Source of the DNA: an uncultured Flavobacterium sp.
Lineage (GTDB): Bacteria; Bacteroidota; Bacteroidia; Flavobacteriales; Flavobacteriaceae
NCBI RefSeq assembly: GCF_951805225.1
Contig: NZ_OX638201.1
Coordinates: forward strand, 1,612,001-1,676,000
Reading direction: 5' to 3'
DNA length: 64,000 bases
Shown: positions 35,547-44,715 of the stretch, one piece after another
Numbering within the stretch: the first letter of the stretch is position 1
Layout of the letters: the number at the start of each line of letters is the position of its first letter
Program-made: the position numbers and the translations under genes
Notes under the pieces: model-generated
Databases searched by the model: none
Told to the model about the DNA's origin: nothing
Seen by the model: the letters and a program-made list of their open reading frames with translations, nothing else

Positions 35547-36020
35547 ATGAAAGCAAACATCGGAATTAAACAAGAAAGCATCACAAAAGTTGTAGATGTA
35601 TTGACTAAAGTTTTGGCTGACGAATTTGTACTTTATACCAAAACAAAAAAAGCACATTGGAATGTAGAAGGTCCGGATTTCTACAACAAACACATCTTCT
35701 TTGAGCAACAATATGAAGCGCTTGACGAAATCGTAGATGCTGTTGCCGAAAGAATCAGAACTTTAGGTCATTATGCGCCCGGAACTTTAAAAGAATATTT
35801 GGCATTAACGCATTTAACTGAAGAATCAAGAGAGAAAAACGACAGCACAGGTTACATCAAAGAATTATTGGCAGATCACGAAAGCATTTTAATTCACTTA
35901 CGTGAAAACATCAATAATTTTGCTGCCGAACTTCACGACGCCGGAACCAGCGATTATATTACCGGACTTTTAGAAAATCACGAAAAAATGGCATGGATGC
36001 TTCGTGCACACCTGAAATAA
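35547..36020 (+). CDS. dps: Dps-family DNA-protection/ferroxidase protein
   Basis: The 157-residue four-helix protein has the Dps inter-subunit iron site: His37 (KKAHWNV), His49, Asp64 and Glu68 (DEIVDAVAE). It stores iron with hydrogen peroxide as oxidant and shields DNA in stress. Length is standard and there is no signal peptide. It lies 8 bp before a DUF1275 membrane protein gene, with which it may be cotranscribed. It fits the stress theme of the block. Confidence 0.93.
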   Translation: MKANIGIKQESITKVVDVLTKVLADEFVLYTKTKKAHWNVEGPDFYNKHIFFEQQYEALDEIVDAVAERIRTLGHYAPGTLKEYLALTHLTEESREKNDSTGYIKELLADHESILIHLRENINNFAAELHDAGTSDYITGLLENHEKMAWMLRAHLK

Positions 36021-36028
36021 TCAAAATT

Positions 36029-36694
36029 ATGGAAATACAAAAAAACATTTGGTACGTAACCCTGCTTCTAACCATGATTGCAGGGTATTGCGATACCGTA
36101 ACATTTGTTGCGGCAGATTCTATATTTTCGGCACACGTTACGGGCAACTTTATTGTCTTTGCTTATCAGATCATCAAAGGTTCTGATGTACATGCATGGA
36201 TAAAATTACTGACATTTCCGGTATTTATTATGGCAGTTATTACCGGAGGAAGAATCGCCTTAAAAAACACAAATCATTATACAATCTTATTTTGGGAAGG
36301 TATCGTGTTGGTTTTAAGCGGAATTGCTTCTTATGCTTTTGGCTTTTTAGAGATTTTTTCAGAATGGACGATTTATACCATCGCAATGGCAACCGTTTTT
36401 GCAATGGGCCTTCAGAATGCTTTTGGAAAATTATATGCCAAAGAAACGCATGGTCCAACAACTATGATGACCGGAAATGTAACACAAGCTTCTTTGGATT
36501 TAGGCAGCATATTAAAAAACGGATTAAAAGATGCTGAAATCCTGTTAAGTTTTAAGAAACAAGTAGTTACTATTATGGGATTTTTGACAGGATGTTTTTT
36601 AGGCGCAATTGCAGGAAAGTTTTTTGGTTTAGGAACTCTAATTATTCCGGGAATTGCAATGCTAATATGTTACCATTATCACCGCGAAAAATAA
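36029..36694 (+). CDS. DUF1275 (YoaK-like) membrane protein
   Basis: The ATG at 36029 gives 221 residues and avoids overlap with dps. About six membrane helices and the family blocks AGYCDTVTFV, HVTGNFIVF and MTGNVTQA are present. Function is unknown; the family is widespread in bacteria and predicted to be a transporter. It follows dps by 8 bp. Confidence 0.88.
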   Translation: MEIQKNIWYVTLLLTMIAGYCDTVTFVAADSIFSAHVTGNFIVFAYQIIKGSDVHAWIKLLTFPVFIMAVITGGRIALKNTNHYTILFWEGIVLVLSGIASYAFGFLEIFSEWTIYTIAMATVFAMGLQNAFGKLYAKETHGPTTMMTGNVTQASLDLGSILKNGLKDAEILLSFKKQVVTIMGFLTGCFLGAIAGKFFGLGTLIIPGIAMLICYHYHREK

Positions 36695-36747
36695 GCAAAT
36701 TTAACATACAGATTTGCAGATATCTGATAATAGATTATCTTTAAAAA

Positions 36748-39024
36748 ATGAATAATAGTCCCCATTTAGCAGTCAAAAACCACAAATGCATTCTATATAC
36801 CATAGCTGCATTTCTGTTCCTGATTACGCACACAAATGCGCAGTCAAAAGAAGATCCTGATCAATTAAAAAAGAAAATAGCTTCGGCTAAAAGTGACAAC
36901 CAAAAAGTGGAGTTACTTTTAGCTTTAAGCAATTATTATCTCACCAAACCAGGCGAATTTAAAGCGGATCTTGACAATGCAAATGCGATAAATACCGAAG
37001 CAAAAAATCTAAGCAATAGTTTAAATTATAAACTTGGTAAAGGGAAAGCAATTCTATTAGAAGCTCAGATTTTCAGAGAAAAAGGAGATTCAAAAAACGG
37101 ACTAAAAAAGACGAAAGAAGCACTCGCCTATTTTCAGAAAAATAATTTAACCGAACAACAAGGTGATAGTTATGCTGAACTTGCTATTTATGAAAATGAT
37201 CTGGATAAAAAAGCCGAATTAAAAACAACGTCTATCGAATTGTTCAAAAAATCAGGCGCAAAAGAAAAGCAAGCAACTGCATTAAAAGAACTTGGCGAAT
37301 TATACAGCAGCAACGAAAATCCGGATAAAGCAGATCCTATTTTATTGGAATCATTGGCGCTTTATAAAACCATTAAGTTCAGGGAATTACAAGGCGTTTA
37401 TAATATTCTTTCTCAGGTTTATACCCAAAAAGGAAATTATCCCGAAGCTTTAAAATATGCTTTATTGGCCGAAAAAACAGCTCTTGCAATGCGCGATAAT
37501 TCCTTGCAATTGAGTTCGATTTATAATCGTGCAGCTTTGGTTTATTATTACTTACGACAAAATAATAAAGCAGAAGAATATTGGTATAAAGCGCTAGAAA
37601 TCGCCAAATATTATAAGGATACAGATTATGTAAGAACCATTGCTGAGAACCTTTGTTCATTGCTTATTCGTCAGAAAAAACAAAATGATGCGCTTAAATT
37701 GATAAAAGAAATGCAGGTTAATTTTCCGACCACGAATATTGAGCGTCAAATGGTCGAAAATTATCTTTTATTTAATATTTACAGACTAAAGAAAGATAAT
37801 GCTACAGCAGCAATTTATTATAAAAGACTGGTCGCTTATTATGGCGAAAATGCAGAGAGAAACGGAAATAGTATTGCGGTTTTAAGAAGTTATTCTGCTT
37901 ATCATCTTCAGGTTAAAAAGTATGATGATTTCTACAGAACCATTAAACTTTTAGATTCCTGCGCGGCAGCAACCGGAAACAATAATATTAGATCTGAAAG
38001 TTATTTAGTTTGGTTTAAAGCCGATTCTGCAAGAGGAGATTATCTCAATGCAATCAAACATTATCAGCTTTATAAAAGCCTTTCTGATTCCGTTTTTAAA
38101 GGCGAAAAAAGCAAACAAATTAATAGTCTTCAGGTAGAATTTGATAGCGAAAAAAAGGACAAAAATATCGATTTGCTTACGCAGGAAGCAAAATTGCAAA
38201 AGATACAAATTCATAATGCCACAATTGTAAGATACGTTTTTATAGGAAGTGTTGTGGTTTTGATCCTTTTTCTGGCGTTTTTGTACAATAGTTTCAGATC
38301 CAAAAAGAAAAAAAACGAAGAACTAGAAATTCAGAGACAACAGATTAACGAACAAAACGAACTGAACAAAAAAATGCTGATCGAGAAAGAATGGCTTTTA
38401 AAAGAAATTCACCATCGTGTCAAAAATAATCTTCAGATTGTTATTAGTTTATTAAACACACAATCAGCTTATTTAGATAACGAAGATGCTTTAATGGCGA
38501 TTCAAAATAGTCAACACAGAATGCATGCGATGTCATTGATTCATCAAAAACTATATCAATCTGATAATCTGGCTAATATAGATATGTCATGGTATATTTA
38601 TGAATTAATCAATTACATGAAAGAATGCTTTGATACTGATAAAAATATTCTTTTTGTTTTAGACACAGAAAAAGTATATCTTGATGTTGCTCAAGCAGTT
38701 CCGTTAGGATTAATTATAAATGAAGCGATAAATAATGCTATTAAATATGCATTTCCTTCAGACAGAAAAGGTGAAGTACATGTTTCGCTAAAAAACACAG
38801 AAGGAAATCAATATCAACTTATTATAGACGATAATGGCGTTGGACTTCCGGCAGATTTTGAAGATACCGAAAGAGATTCTCTTGGTATGAATTTAATGAT
38901 TGGTTTAAGCGATCAAATTGATGGAATTTTTGATATGAAAAGTGATAAAGGACTGAAAATCAAAATTACGTTTACCAGAAACACAGAGTTTGAAGGATCA
39001 TCTGATAATGCTGAAATTATATAA
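36748..39024 (+). CDS. TPR sensor histidine kinase, HisKA_2 type
   Basis: The 758-residue protein has a signal peptide (about 1-32), a long periplasmic region of TPR-like helices (about 40-460), one membrane helix (about 490-513), a short coiled coil and a HisKA_2 kinase core with His555-His556 in EIHHRVKNNLQ, then HATPase_c (GLIINEAINNAIKYAF, DDNGVGLP). HisKA_2 kinases usually lack an NtrC-type partner, but here the response regulator gene starts 9 bp later. The TPR part probably binds a periplasmic protein or peptide signal. Confidence 0.92.
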   Translation: MNNSPHLAVKNHKCILYTIAAFLFLITHTNAQSKEDPDQLKKKIASAKSDNQKVELLLALSNYYLTKPGEFKADLDNANAINTEAKNLSNSLNYKLGKGKAILLEAQIFREKGDSKNGLKKTKEALAYFQKNNLTEQQGDSYAELAIYENDLDKKAELKTTSIELFKKSGAKEKQATALKELGELYSSNENPDKADPILLESLALYKTIKFRELQGVYNILSQVYTQKGNYPEALKYALLAEKTALAMRDNSLQLSSIYNRAALVYYYLRQNNKAEEYWYKALEIAKYYKDTDYVRTIAENLCSLLIRQKKQNDALKLIKEMQVNFPTTNIERQMVENYLLFNIYRLKKDNATAAIYYKRLVAYYGENAERNGNSIAVLRSYSAYHLQVKKYDDFYRTIKLLDSCAAATGNNNIRSESYLVWFKADSARGDYLNAIKHYQLYKSLSDSVFKGEKSKQINSLQVEFDSEKKDKNIDLLTQEAKLQKIQIHNATIVRYVFIGSVVVLILFLAFLYNSFRSKKKKNEELEIQRQQINEQNELNKKMLIEKEWLLKEIHHRVKNNLQIVISLLNTQSAYLDNEDALMAIQNSQHRMHAMSLIHQKLYQSDNLANIDMSWYIYELINYMKECFDTDKNILFVLDTEKVYLDVAQAVPLGLIINEAINNAIKYAFPSDRKGEVHVSLKNTEGNQYQLIIDDNGVGLPADFEDTERDSLGMNLMIGLSDQIDGIFDMKSDKGLKIKITFTRNTEFEGSSDNAEII

Positions 39025-39033
39025 TTTTAAGAA

Positions 39034-40392
39034 ATGAAGGAGAAAATTCTAATTGTTGAAGATGAATTTATAGTAGCAAATGACTTAAAAATCATGTTGT
39101 TAAAAGCGGGTTATCAAATAGTTGGCATTGCTTCTTCTGTGGTTCAAGCTCGAAAATTAATCGAAGACAAAAAACCGGATTGGGTTTTGCTTGACATTAT
39201 GCTTAAAGGCGACCTTACGGGAATTGACCTTGCTTGGGAACTACGCGAAATACAATTGCCATTTCTATATATTTCAGCAAATACCAACCAAACTACACTT
39301 GAAGCTGTAAAAGCAACGCATCCGTATGGTTTTATGGTAAAACCGTTTAGAGAAAGAGATCTTATTGTGATGCTTGACATTGCCAAATATAGATTTGAAC
39401 AGGAAAAAGGAACTTTTACCGAAATAAAAACGGAAAACGGAAATCAGGAAATCGACGGAATCATCGGCGAAAGCCATCTTTTGAAAGAAGTAATCGAAAA
39501 AATAAAAATTGTAGCTCCAGCAGAAACTTCTGTATTAATTCTTGGCGAAAGCGGAACAGGAAAAGAAAGAGTTGCGCATGCTATACACGATCTTTCGGGA
39601 CATAAATCAAATCCAATTGTGATCGTCAATTGTGCTGCTTTGCCTCATTCTCTTATAGAATCAGAACTTTTTGGGCATGAAAAAGGCGCTTTTACAGGAG
39701 CAAATGCTTTAAGAATCGGGAAATTTGAACAAGCCAATAACGGAACTATTTTCCTTGACGAAATTGGCGAATTACCGCTAGATTCTCAGGTAAAATTATT
39801 GCGTGTTTTACAGGAAAAAGAAATTCAGAGACTTGGAGGAAATAAAACCATTAAAATCAATGTTCGAATTGTGGCAGCAACCAACAGATCTCTGGAAAAA
39901 GAAGTTGCCGAAGGACGATTTAGACTGGATTTGTATTACAGATTAAATGTTTTCCCGATACAATTACCAACTTTAAAAGAACGTAAAGAAGATATTGAAG
40001 CTTTGGCAAATTATTTTCTAAAGAAATATTCCGCGAGTTCCCGCAAAAATGTCAACAGTATTAGCGCCGAAGCTTTAGAGCAATTGATGCAATACAACTG
40101 GCCGGGAAATATCAGGGAATTAGAACATTTGATAGAACGTAATGTACTGCTTGCCAAAACAGATGAAATCAAAAAATTTGATCTTCCGTCAAACACAGTA
40201 AATTCTATTTTAGAAAATACAGGAAAAATGAAATCCATGGAACAAATGGAAAAAGAACATATTATGAACGCTTTACAATCCTGCAACGGTAAAGTTTCGG
40301 GCATAGGAGGCGCGGCAGAACTGTTGCAAATACAACCACAGACTTTGTATTCAAAAATGAAAAAATTAGGTATAAAACAAGATTATAATTAA
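39034..40392 (+). CDS. NtrC-family sigma54-dependent response regulator
   Basis: The 452-residue protein has a receiver domain with Asp54 (VLLDIMLKG), a sigma54-interacting AAA+ domain (Walker A GESGTGKE, GAFTGA loop, Walker B GTIFLDEIGEL) and a C-terminal Fis-type helix-turn-helix (SGIGGAAELLQIQPQTLYSKMKKLG). It activates sigma54 promoters after phosphorylation by the kinase encoded 9 bp upstream. It is closely similar in the AAA+ domain to the GAF-type activator at 42813-44402. Confidence 0.94.
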   Translation: MKEKILIVEDEFIVANDLKIMLLKAGYQIVGIASSVVQARKLIEDKKPDWVLLDIMLKGDLTGIDLAWELREIQLPFLYISANTNQTTLEAVKATHPYGFMVKPFRERDLIVMLDIAKYRFEQEKGTFTEIKTENGNQEIDGIIGESHLLKEVIEKIKIVAPAETSVLILGESGTGKERVAHAIHDLSGHKSNPIVIVNCAALPHSLIESELFGHEKGAFTGANALRIGKFEQANNGTIFLDEIGELPLDSQVKLLRVLQEKEIQRLGGNKTIKINVRIVAATNRSLEKEVAEGRFRLDLYYRLNVFPIQLPTLKERKEDIEALANYFLKKYSASSRKNVNSISAEALEQLMQYNWPGNIRELEHLIERNVLLAKTDEIKKFDLPSNTVNSILENTGKMKSMEQMEKEHIMNALQSCNGKVSGIGGAAELLQIQPQTLYSKMKKLGIKQDYN

Positions 40393-40463
40393 TCTACATT
40401 AAGTAGACTTAACTCCTAGTTTAACGAACTTTGTAATTCTAAACCAAGACATAAAAAATAAAT

Positions 40464-40754
40464 ATGGAAACAATAAAACTAGAATTAGACGAAAAAAAAC
40501 ACGGCGCTTTTAATCTTTATGTTGATGAAAAAAAACTAGGCGAAATGACCGTAAGTATCAAAGATGATTTGTTAACGGTTTACCATACTGGAGTTGAACC
40601 GGAAGCCGAAGGAAAAGGTTATGCAAAGAAACTTCTGGAAGAAATGGTTTCTTATGTTCGTGCGAATAACATGATGGTTTTGGCGCTTTGTCCTTATGTT
40701 CATGCGCAATTCAAAAGACATCCGGATGAATATGCAGATATCTGGAAGAAATAA
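40464..40754 (+). CDS. Small GNAT-fold N-acetyltransferase (YjdJ-like)
   Basis: The 96-residue protein is a minimal GNAT fold with the acetyl-CoA motif VEPEAEGKGYAKKLLEEMV and the C-terminal LALCPYVHAQFKRHPDEYADI found in YjdJ-type proteins. Substrate unknown. It follows the response regulator by 71 bp in the same direction. The 176-bp gap after it carries an inverted repeat. Confidence 0.88.
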   Translation: METIKLELDEKKHGAFNLYVDEKKLGEMTVSIKDDLLTVYHTGVEPEAEGKGYAKKLLEEMVSYVRANNMMVLALCPYVHAQFKRHPDEYADIWKK

Positions 40755-40787
40755 TTGAGTAACGGTAGATTTTAATAATATGCTTTT

Positions 40788-40876
40788 AAAAACTTTGCGA
40801 CTTTGCGTCTTTGCGAGATTAATTTTTTTCTAAGCAGCGAGAAATTTGCGCGCAAAGACGCAAAGTCGCAAAGTTT
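40788..40876. repeat. Inverted repeat, CGCAAAGACGCAAAG family
   Basis: The left arm AAACTTTGCGACTTTGCGTC is matched by the right arm GACGCAAAGTCGCAAAGTTT. This is the most complete copy of the family also found at 1768-1860 and 15374-15400. Confidence 0.85.
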
Positions 40877-40930
40877 TATATTCCTGTTTGAACAACACTA
40901 CTCAACAACATTAATTAAAAAACAAAACTC

Positions 40931-41551
40931 ATGAATACAGACGTTATAACCGAAGGTATCCCCTTAAACGAAGCCAAAAAAGCCCTAATCATGATACACG
41001 GACGTGGCGCTGGTGCTCACGATATTCTTTCAATTGCGAAACATCTTAAAGTTGAAGATTTTGCATTAATTGCGCCTCAGGCCGAAAACAGAACCTGGTA
41101 TCCGTATTCGTTTTTAGTGCCATTGGAAGAAAATGAACCTTCTTTCTCAAAATCATTAGAAGCCATTCATCAGGTTGTGGTTGCTATTCAGCAAAACGGA
41201 ATTGAGAAAGAGAACATCTACTTTTTAGGTTTTTCGCAGGGAGCTTGTCTGGCTTTGGAATTTACGGCTAGAAATGCTGCTAAATATGGCGGCGTTGTAG
41301 CTTTTACAGGCGGACTTATTGGCGATAAAGTATATGAAAATCATTACGCAGGAAATTTCGAAAATACTCCAATTTTCATCGGAACAAGCGATCCTGATTA
41401 TCATGTTCCCGTTGAAAGAGTAAACGAAACCGAAGCACTTCTTGAAAAATTAGGCGCAGACGTTACTAAAAAAATCTATCAAAATATGGGACATACCATC
41501 AGTCAAGATGAAGTGGATTGTGCAAATGCGCTTATTTTTTCTAAGAAATAA
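40931..41551 (+). CDS. Phospholipase/carboxylesterase-type alpha/beta hydrolase (MhqD-like)
   Basis: The 206-residue cytosolic hydrolase has the HGRGAGAHDILSIA oxyanion region, the nucleophile in GFSQGA and late Asp and His residues (SDPDYHVP, NMGHTIS). It resembles MhqD of Bacillus, encoded beside a ring-cleaving dioxygenase and induced by quinones. A dioxygenase of that type is at 44912. Its stop overlaps the ATG of the cupin gene (TAATG), so the two are translationally coupled. Confidence 0.88.
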   Translation: MNTDVITEGIPLNEAKKALIMIHGRGAGAHDILSIAKHLKVEDFALIAPQAENRTWYPYSFLVPLEENEPSFSKSLEAIHQVVVAIQQNGIEKENIYFLGFSQGACLALEFTARNAAKYGGVVAFTGGLIGDKVYENHYAGNFENTPIFIGTSDPDYHVPVERVNETEALLEKLGADVTKKIYQNMGHTISQDEVDCANALIFSKK

Positions 41552-41901
41552 TGATTACGATAACCCGGGTTTACAGCGACGAAAATGGCGAAAGTCATTT
41601 TGAGGATTTTGAAGTTCCGTTGAAAAACAATGGCGACATTGGATTTTTATCAGATAATGAACCTGTGAGATCAATTGTTTTTAGAGAAGTCAAACCTTCT
41701 TATGATTACGATTTTCATAATGCACCGGATCGGCAGTACATTGTTTTATTAGAAGGTGGCGTAGAAATCGAAACTTCGCTTGGCGAGAAAAGAACTTTTG
41801 AAACTGGTTCTATTTTATTGGTTGAAGACACTACAGGAAAAGGACACAAAACTAAAAATATTGAAACGAAATTGCGAAAATCAATATTTATAAAACTATA
41901 G
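41551..41901 (+). CDS. Small cupin-fold protein
   Basis: The 116-residue protein has a single cupin barrel (APDRQYIVLLEGGVEIETSLGE, ETGSILLVEDTTGKGHKT). It starts within the stop of the esterase gene (TAATG), so the two are coexpressed. The standard cupin metal histidines are only partly evident. Function unknown. Confidence 0.78.
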   Translation: MITITRVYSDENGESHFEDFEVPLKNNGDIGFLSDNEPVRSIVFREVKPSYDYDFHNAPDRQYIVLLEGGVEIETSLGEKRTFETGSILLVEDTTGKGHKTKNIETKLRKSIFIKL

Positions 41902-41917
41902 ATTAAGAAAAAATTTT

Positions 41918-42169
41918 ACCGCAAAGTTCGCAAAAGTTTTTTCTTACTGTTAATCGAGTTTGTGAATAAAAAGTTCGCAAAGCTTTGTCTAAAAACTTTG
42001 CGAGCTTTGCGTAAACCTTTGCGAACTTTGCGGTAAAAAATATTAACCGCAAAGTTCGCAAAAGTTTTTTCTTACTGTTAATCGAGTTTGTGTATAAAAA
42101 GTTCGCAAAGCTTTGTCTAAAAACTTTGCGAGCTTTGCGTAAACCTTTGCGAACTTTGCGGTAAAAAAT
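41918..42169. repeat. 128-bp tandem duplication of a palindromic repeat
   Basis: Two head-to-tail copies start at 41918 and 42046 (128-bp period), with a single visible base difference (GTGAATAAAA versus GTGTATAAAA). Each copy is itself an inverted repeat, with ACCGCAAAGTTCGCAAA at one end and TTTGCGAACTTTGCGGT at the other. An open frame across it on the minus strand comes from the repeat and is not a gene. Confidence 0.88.
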
Positions 42170-42193
42170 CACACAGAATTACAAAATTATAAA

Positions 42194-42811
42194 ATGGAAA
42201 AAGAAACCGTACGAATCGAGAATTTCAGTGATGCTGTTTTTGCCATTGCAATTACGCTTTTGGTTTTGGATCTTCATGTTCCGGACACAAATATTATCAA
42301 AAACGGTTCAGATCTTTTGGTTTATCTAAAAGGCGAATGGACATCATATCTGGCTTTTACGCTTTCTTTTTTCAGTATTTTTATCATGTGGGTCAATCAT
42401 CATAAGATTTTCAAACAAATTTACAGCCGCAATACTGCCATTATGTTTGCAAACGGATTGATTCTTTTTCTGGTTTCTGCTGTATCATTTCCAACCGCTT
42501 TATTAGCTCGTTTTTTTGATGGAGAAGCCTCCAATATTGCCGTGGCGCTTTATACAGGAATCTTTGTATTAATCAATATTTCGTACAATCTTTTGTGGTT
42601 TATTGCGAGTAAAAACAAAAAACTTTTGCGTCCGGGAATTACAAATTCGGCAATCCTGAAAATCAGAAATAACTACTTATACGGACTTCCAACGTATATA
42701 ATCGCATTTGGAATTTCTTTTCAGTTTCCGGCAATTGCTTTGGCGATCTGTATGATTTTGCTTGTTTTCTGGGCTTTTTCTTCTGGAAAGATAAATGTTG
42801 TACAAGAATAA
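42194..42811 (+). CDS. TMEM175-family potassium channel (DUF1211)
   Basis: The 205-residue protein has about six membrane helices and opens with the family signature RIENFSDAVFAIAITLLVLDLHVP-like start (FSD motif at residues 10-12). Bacterial TMEM175 proteins form tetrameric potassium channels. It is convergent with the sigma54 activator gene, whose stop is 1 bp away. Confidence 0.88.
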   Translation: MEKETVRIENFSDAVFAIAITLLVLDLHVPDTNIIKNGSDLLVYLKGEWTSYLAFTLSFFSIFIMWVNHHKIFKQIYSRNTAIMFANGLILFLVSAVSFPTALLARFFDGEASNIAVALYTGIFVLINISYNLLWFIASKNKKLLRPGITNSAILKIRNNYLYGLPTYIIAFGISFQFPAIALAICMILLVFWAFSSGKINVVQE

Positions 42812-42812
42812 A

Positions 42813-44402
42813 TCAACTTAAAAAGTGTTCTTTTTTAATGCCTAATTTCTGCATTTTCGAAATTAAAGTTGTTCCGGGCAAGTCTAATAAAATAGCTGCG
42901 CCTTGCGGACCAGAAATTCTTCCGTTGCATTTTTTTACGACTTTCAAAATATGTTCGCGTTCTACTTCCTGCAATGTTTTTAAGTACAAATCAGTTTCAG
43001 TATTCGATTCTGTTATAAAAACTTGAGGAAAAGTCATTTCGCTTATAACATCGTTTTTGGCAAACAAAACACTTCTTTCTACCATATTTTCTAATTCTCT
43101 CACATTTCCCGGCCACGCATTTGCCGTCATGCTATTAAGGACTTTTTTAGAAAAACCTTTAATCTTTTTTCCAATTTTTCCAGCGTGTCTTTCTAAGAAA
43201 AAATTCCCTAAAACGGCAATATCTTCCGGACGATCGCGCAAAGCAGGCAAAGGAATCGGATATACATTTAGTCGGTAATATAAATCACTTCTAAAACGAT
43301 CTTCGGCAACTTCTTTTTCAAGCGATCTGTTTGTGGCTGCAATAACTCTTGCATTTACTTTTATGGTTTTATTTCCGCCAATTCTTTCAATCTCTTTTTC
43401 TTGTAAAACACGAAGCAGTTTTCCTTGAAGTTCTAAAGGCAACTCTCCTATTTCGTCTAAAAAAATCGTACTGTCTTCGGCTTGTTCAAACTTTCCAATT
43501 CTTTGTTCTGTTGCTCCCGTAAAAGCGCCTTTTTCATGTCCGAATAATTCACTTTCAATAAGATTTACAGGAATCGAAGCACAATTTACTTTAATCATTT
43601 TTTTATTCGAAACCAGCGACAAATCATGAATTGCACTTGCCACCAGTTCTTTCCCAGTTCCGGTTTCACCAAAAATCAAAACCGTAGATTGCGATGGCGC
43701 GACTTGAGCAATTAATTCATAGACATTTTGCATAGCATTGCTGTTACCAACAATTCCGTGAAAACCTTCATCATTTAGGTTCGAAACTTCAGCTTTTTTT
43801 TCGCCTAAATTTTGTTTTAAAACCTTCAATTCAGCAATGTTATTTTCGTATTCTTCCGTCATCAAAATATTTCTGACAGTAATAGAAAGTTGCATTGCGA
43901 TTCCACGAATAATTCGGTTGGATTCTCTGCTAAAAGTCGTAGCGTTTTTAAAGAAAAGAAAAAGCACATTCCGATTTCCCTTTATATAAGGAAGACAAAT
44001 TCCAATTCCGTTTTTAAAACCTTTATTATTTACCGTACTTATATAAGGAGGAAAATTGTTCTGTTTTTCGTTTATTGTTTTTAGATCGAAAATAACAGCT
44101 TCGGCAGAATCCAGACAAACGTCAAAAAAGCCGTCATTAATAGTCTGTTTTTGGGACGTTCCATTTTTATTTAAAAATTGATAAAAGACATGGTATTCGG
44201 TTTCTTTTTCATCGGCGGAAGCCAAAATAAAATCATCAAAACTAAAATGTTCCTTTAATAAATCATTCACAACATTATTAAATTCTTCTTTGGATAAAGC
44301 CTGAGCAAGCGCACTGCAAATAGACAAAATAAGCATTTGTTCTTTTTCTCTTTCCTGCAATCTATTCATAATAATTGCGGTCTGATCTGTCGGCTTTTCC
44401 AT
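42813..44402 (-). CDS. GAF-domain sigma54-dependent transcriptional activator
   Basis: The 529-residue protein has an N-terminal GAF-like sensor (about 20-180), a linker, an AAA+ sigma54 activator domain (GETGTGKE, GAFTGA, STIFLDEIGELP) and a C-terminal Fis-type HTH (GRISGPQGAAILLDLPGTTL). It has no receiver domain, so it responds to a ligand, not phosphorylation, like NorR or XylR-type regulators. It is transcribed toward TMEM175; its promoter lies in the 509-bp gap upstream of the divergent dioxygenase gene, suggesting it could regulate that gene. Confidence 0.92.
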   Translation of the reverse strand: MEKPTDQTAIIMNRLQEREKEQMLILSICSALAQALSKEEFNNVVNDLLKEHFSFDDFILASADEKETEYHVFYQFLNKNGTSQKQTINDGFFDVCLDSAEAVIFDLKTINEKQNNFPPYISTVNNKGFKNGIGICLPYIKGNRNVLFLFFKNATTFSRESNRIIRGIAMQLSITVRNILMTEEYENNIAELKVLKQNLGEKKAEVSNLNDEGFHGIVGNSNAMQNVYELIAQVAPSQSTVLIFGETGTGKELVASAIHDLSLVSNKKMIKVNCASIPVNLIESELFGHEKGAFTGATEQRIGKFEQAEDSTIFLDEIGELPLELQGKLLRVLQEKEIERIGGNKTIKVNARVIAATNRSLEKEVAEDRFRSDLYYRLNVYPIPLPALRDRPEDIAVLGNFFLERHAGKIGKKIKGFSKKVLNSMTANAWPGNVRELENMVERSVLFAKNDVISEMTFPQVFITESNTETDLYLKTLQEVEREHILKVVKKCNGRISGPQGAAILLDLPGTTLISKMQKLGIKKEHFLS

Positions 44403-44454
44403 AAACGATAATTGGTGTGGTATTTTGATATTGTAAATCGTTGAGCTTAATTTT

Positions 44455-44592
44455 AACGCATAGAAACATAGGTTTTGTTTACTTTAAAAAAGGCGTTTCA
44501 CTTCTTAAAAAAACACATAACAATCTATGCGAAAGAAATGTATTTCTTTATTATTTCCTCTTTTACACATAAAATCTATGTTTCTATGTGTT
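44455..44592. repeat. AACACATAG-type palindromic repeat, copy 2
   Basis: The left end AACGCATAGAAACATAGG and right end AATCTATGTTTCTATGTG are inverted, with the AAAAGGCGTTTCACTT word inside. Same family as 32119-32259 and 53892-53962. Confidence 0.8.
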
Positions 44593-44701
44593 TAATGTTT
44601 TTTACGAATTACAAGCATCGGATTATAACCGTAAATTTAAGAAATAGCCTTTATTAAAATACTATTGATTTTGTAAATAAAACAATTTCCATCCATAAAA
44701 T

Positions 44702-44715
44702 TACGATATATCGTA
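44702..44715. promoter_or_regulatory. Perfect palindrome TACGATATATCGTA, copy 3
   Basis: A perfect 14-bp palindrome followed by AAAAATCACTC, as at 28337. It lies 210 bp before the dioxygenase start codon, in the divergent region with the sigma54 activator gene, so it could serve either direction. Confidence 0.65.

Noticed and set aside
15374..40876. CGCAAAG-type repeats as a CRISPR array
   Set aside because: The copies are far apart and are inverted palindromes without regular spacers; no cas gene is present.
41903..42172. Minus-strand 89-residue frame between cupin and TMEM175 genes
   Set aside because: The frame lies wholly in the 128-bp tandem palindromic duplication and repeats with it; there is no independent coding signal.
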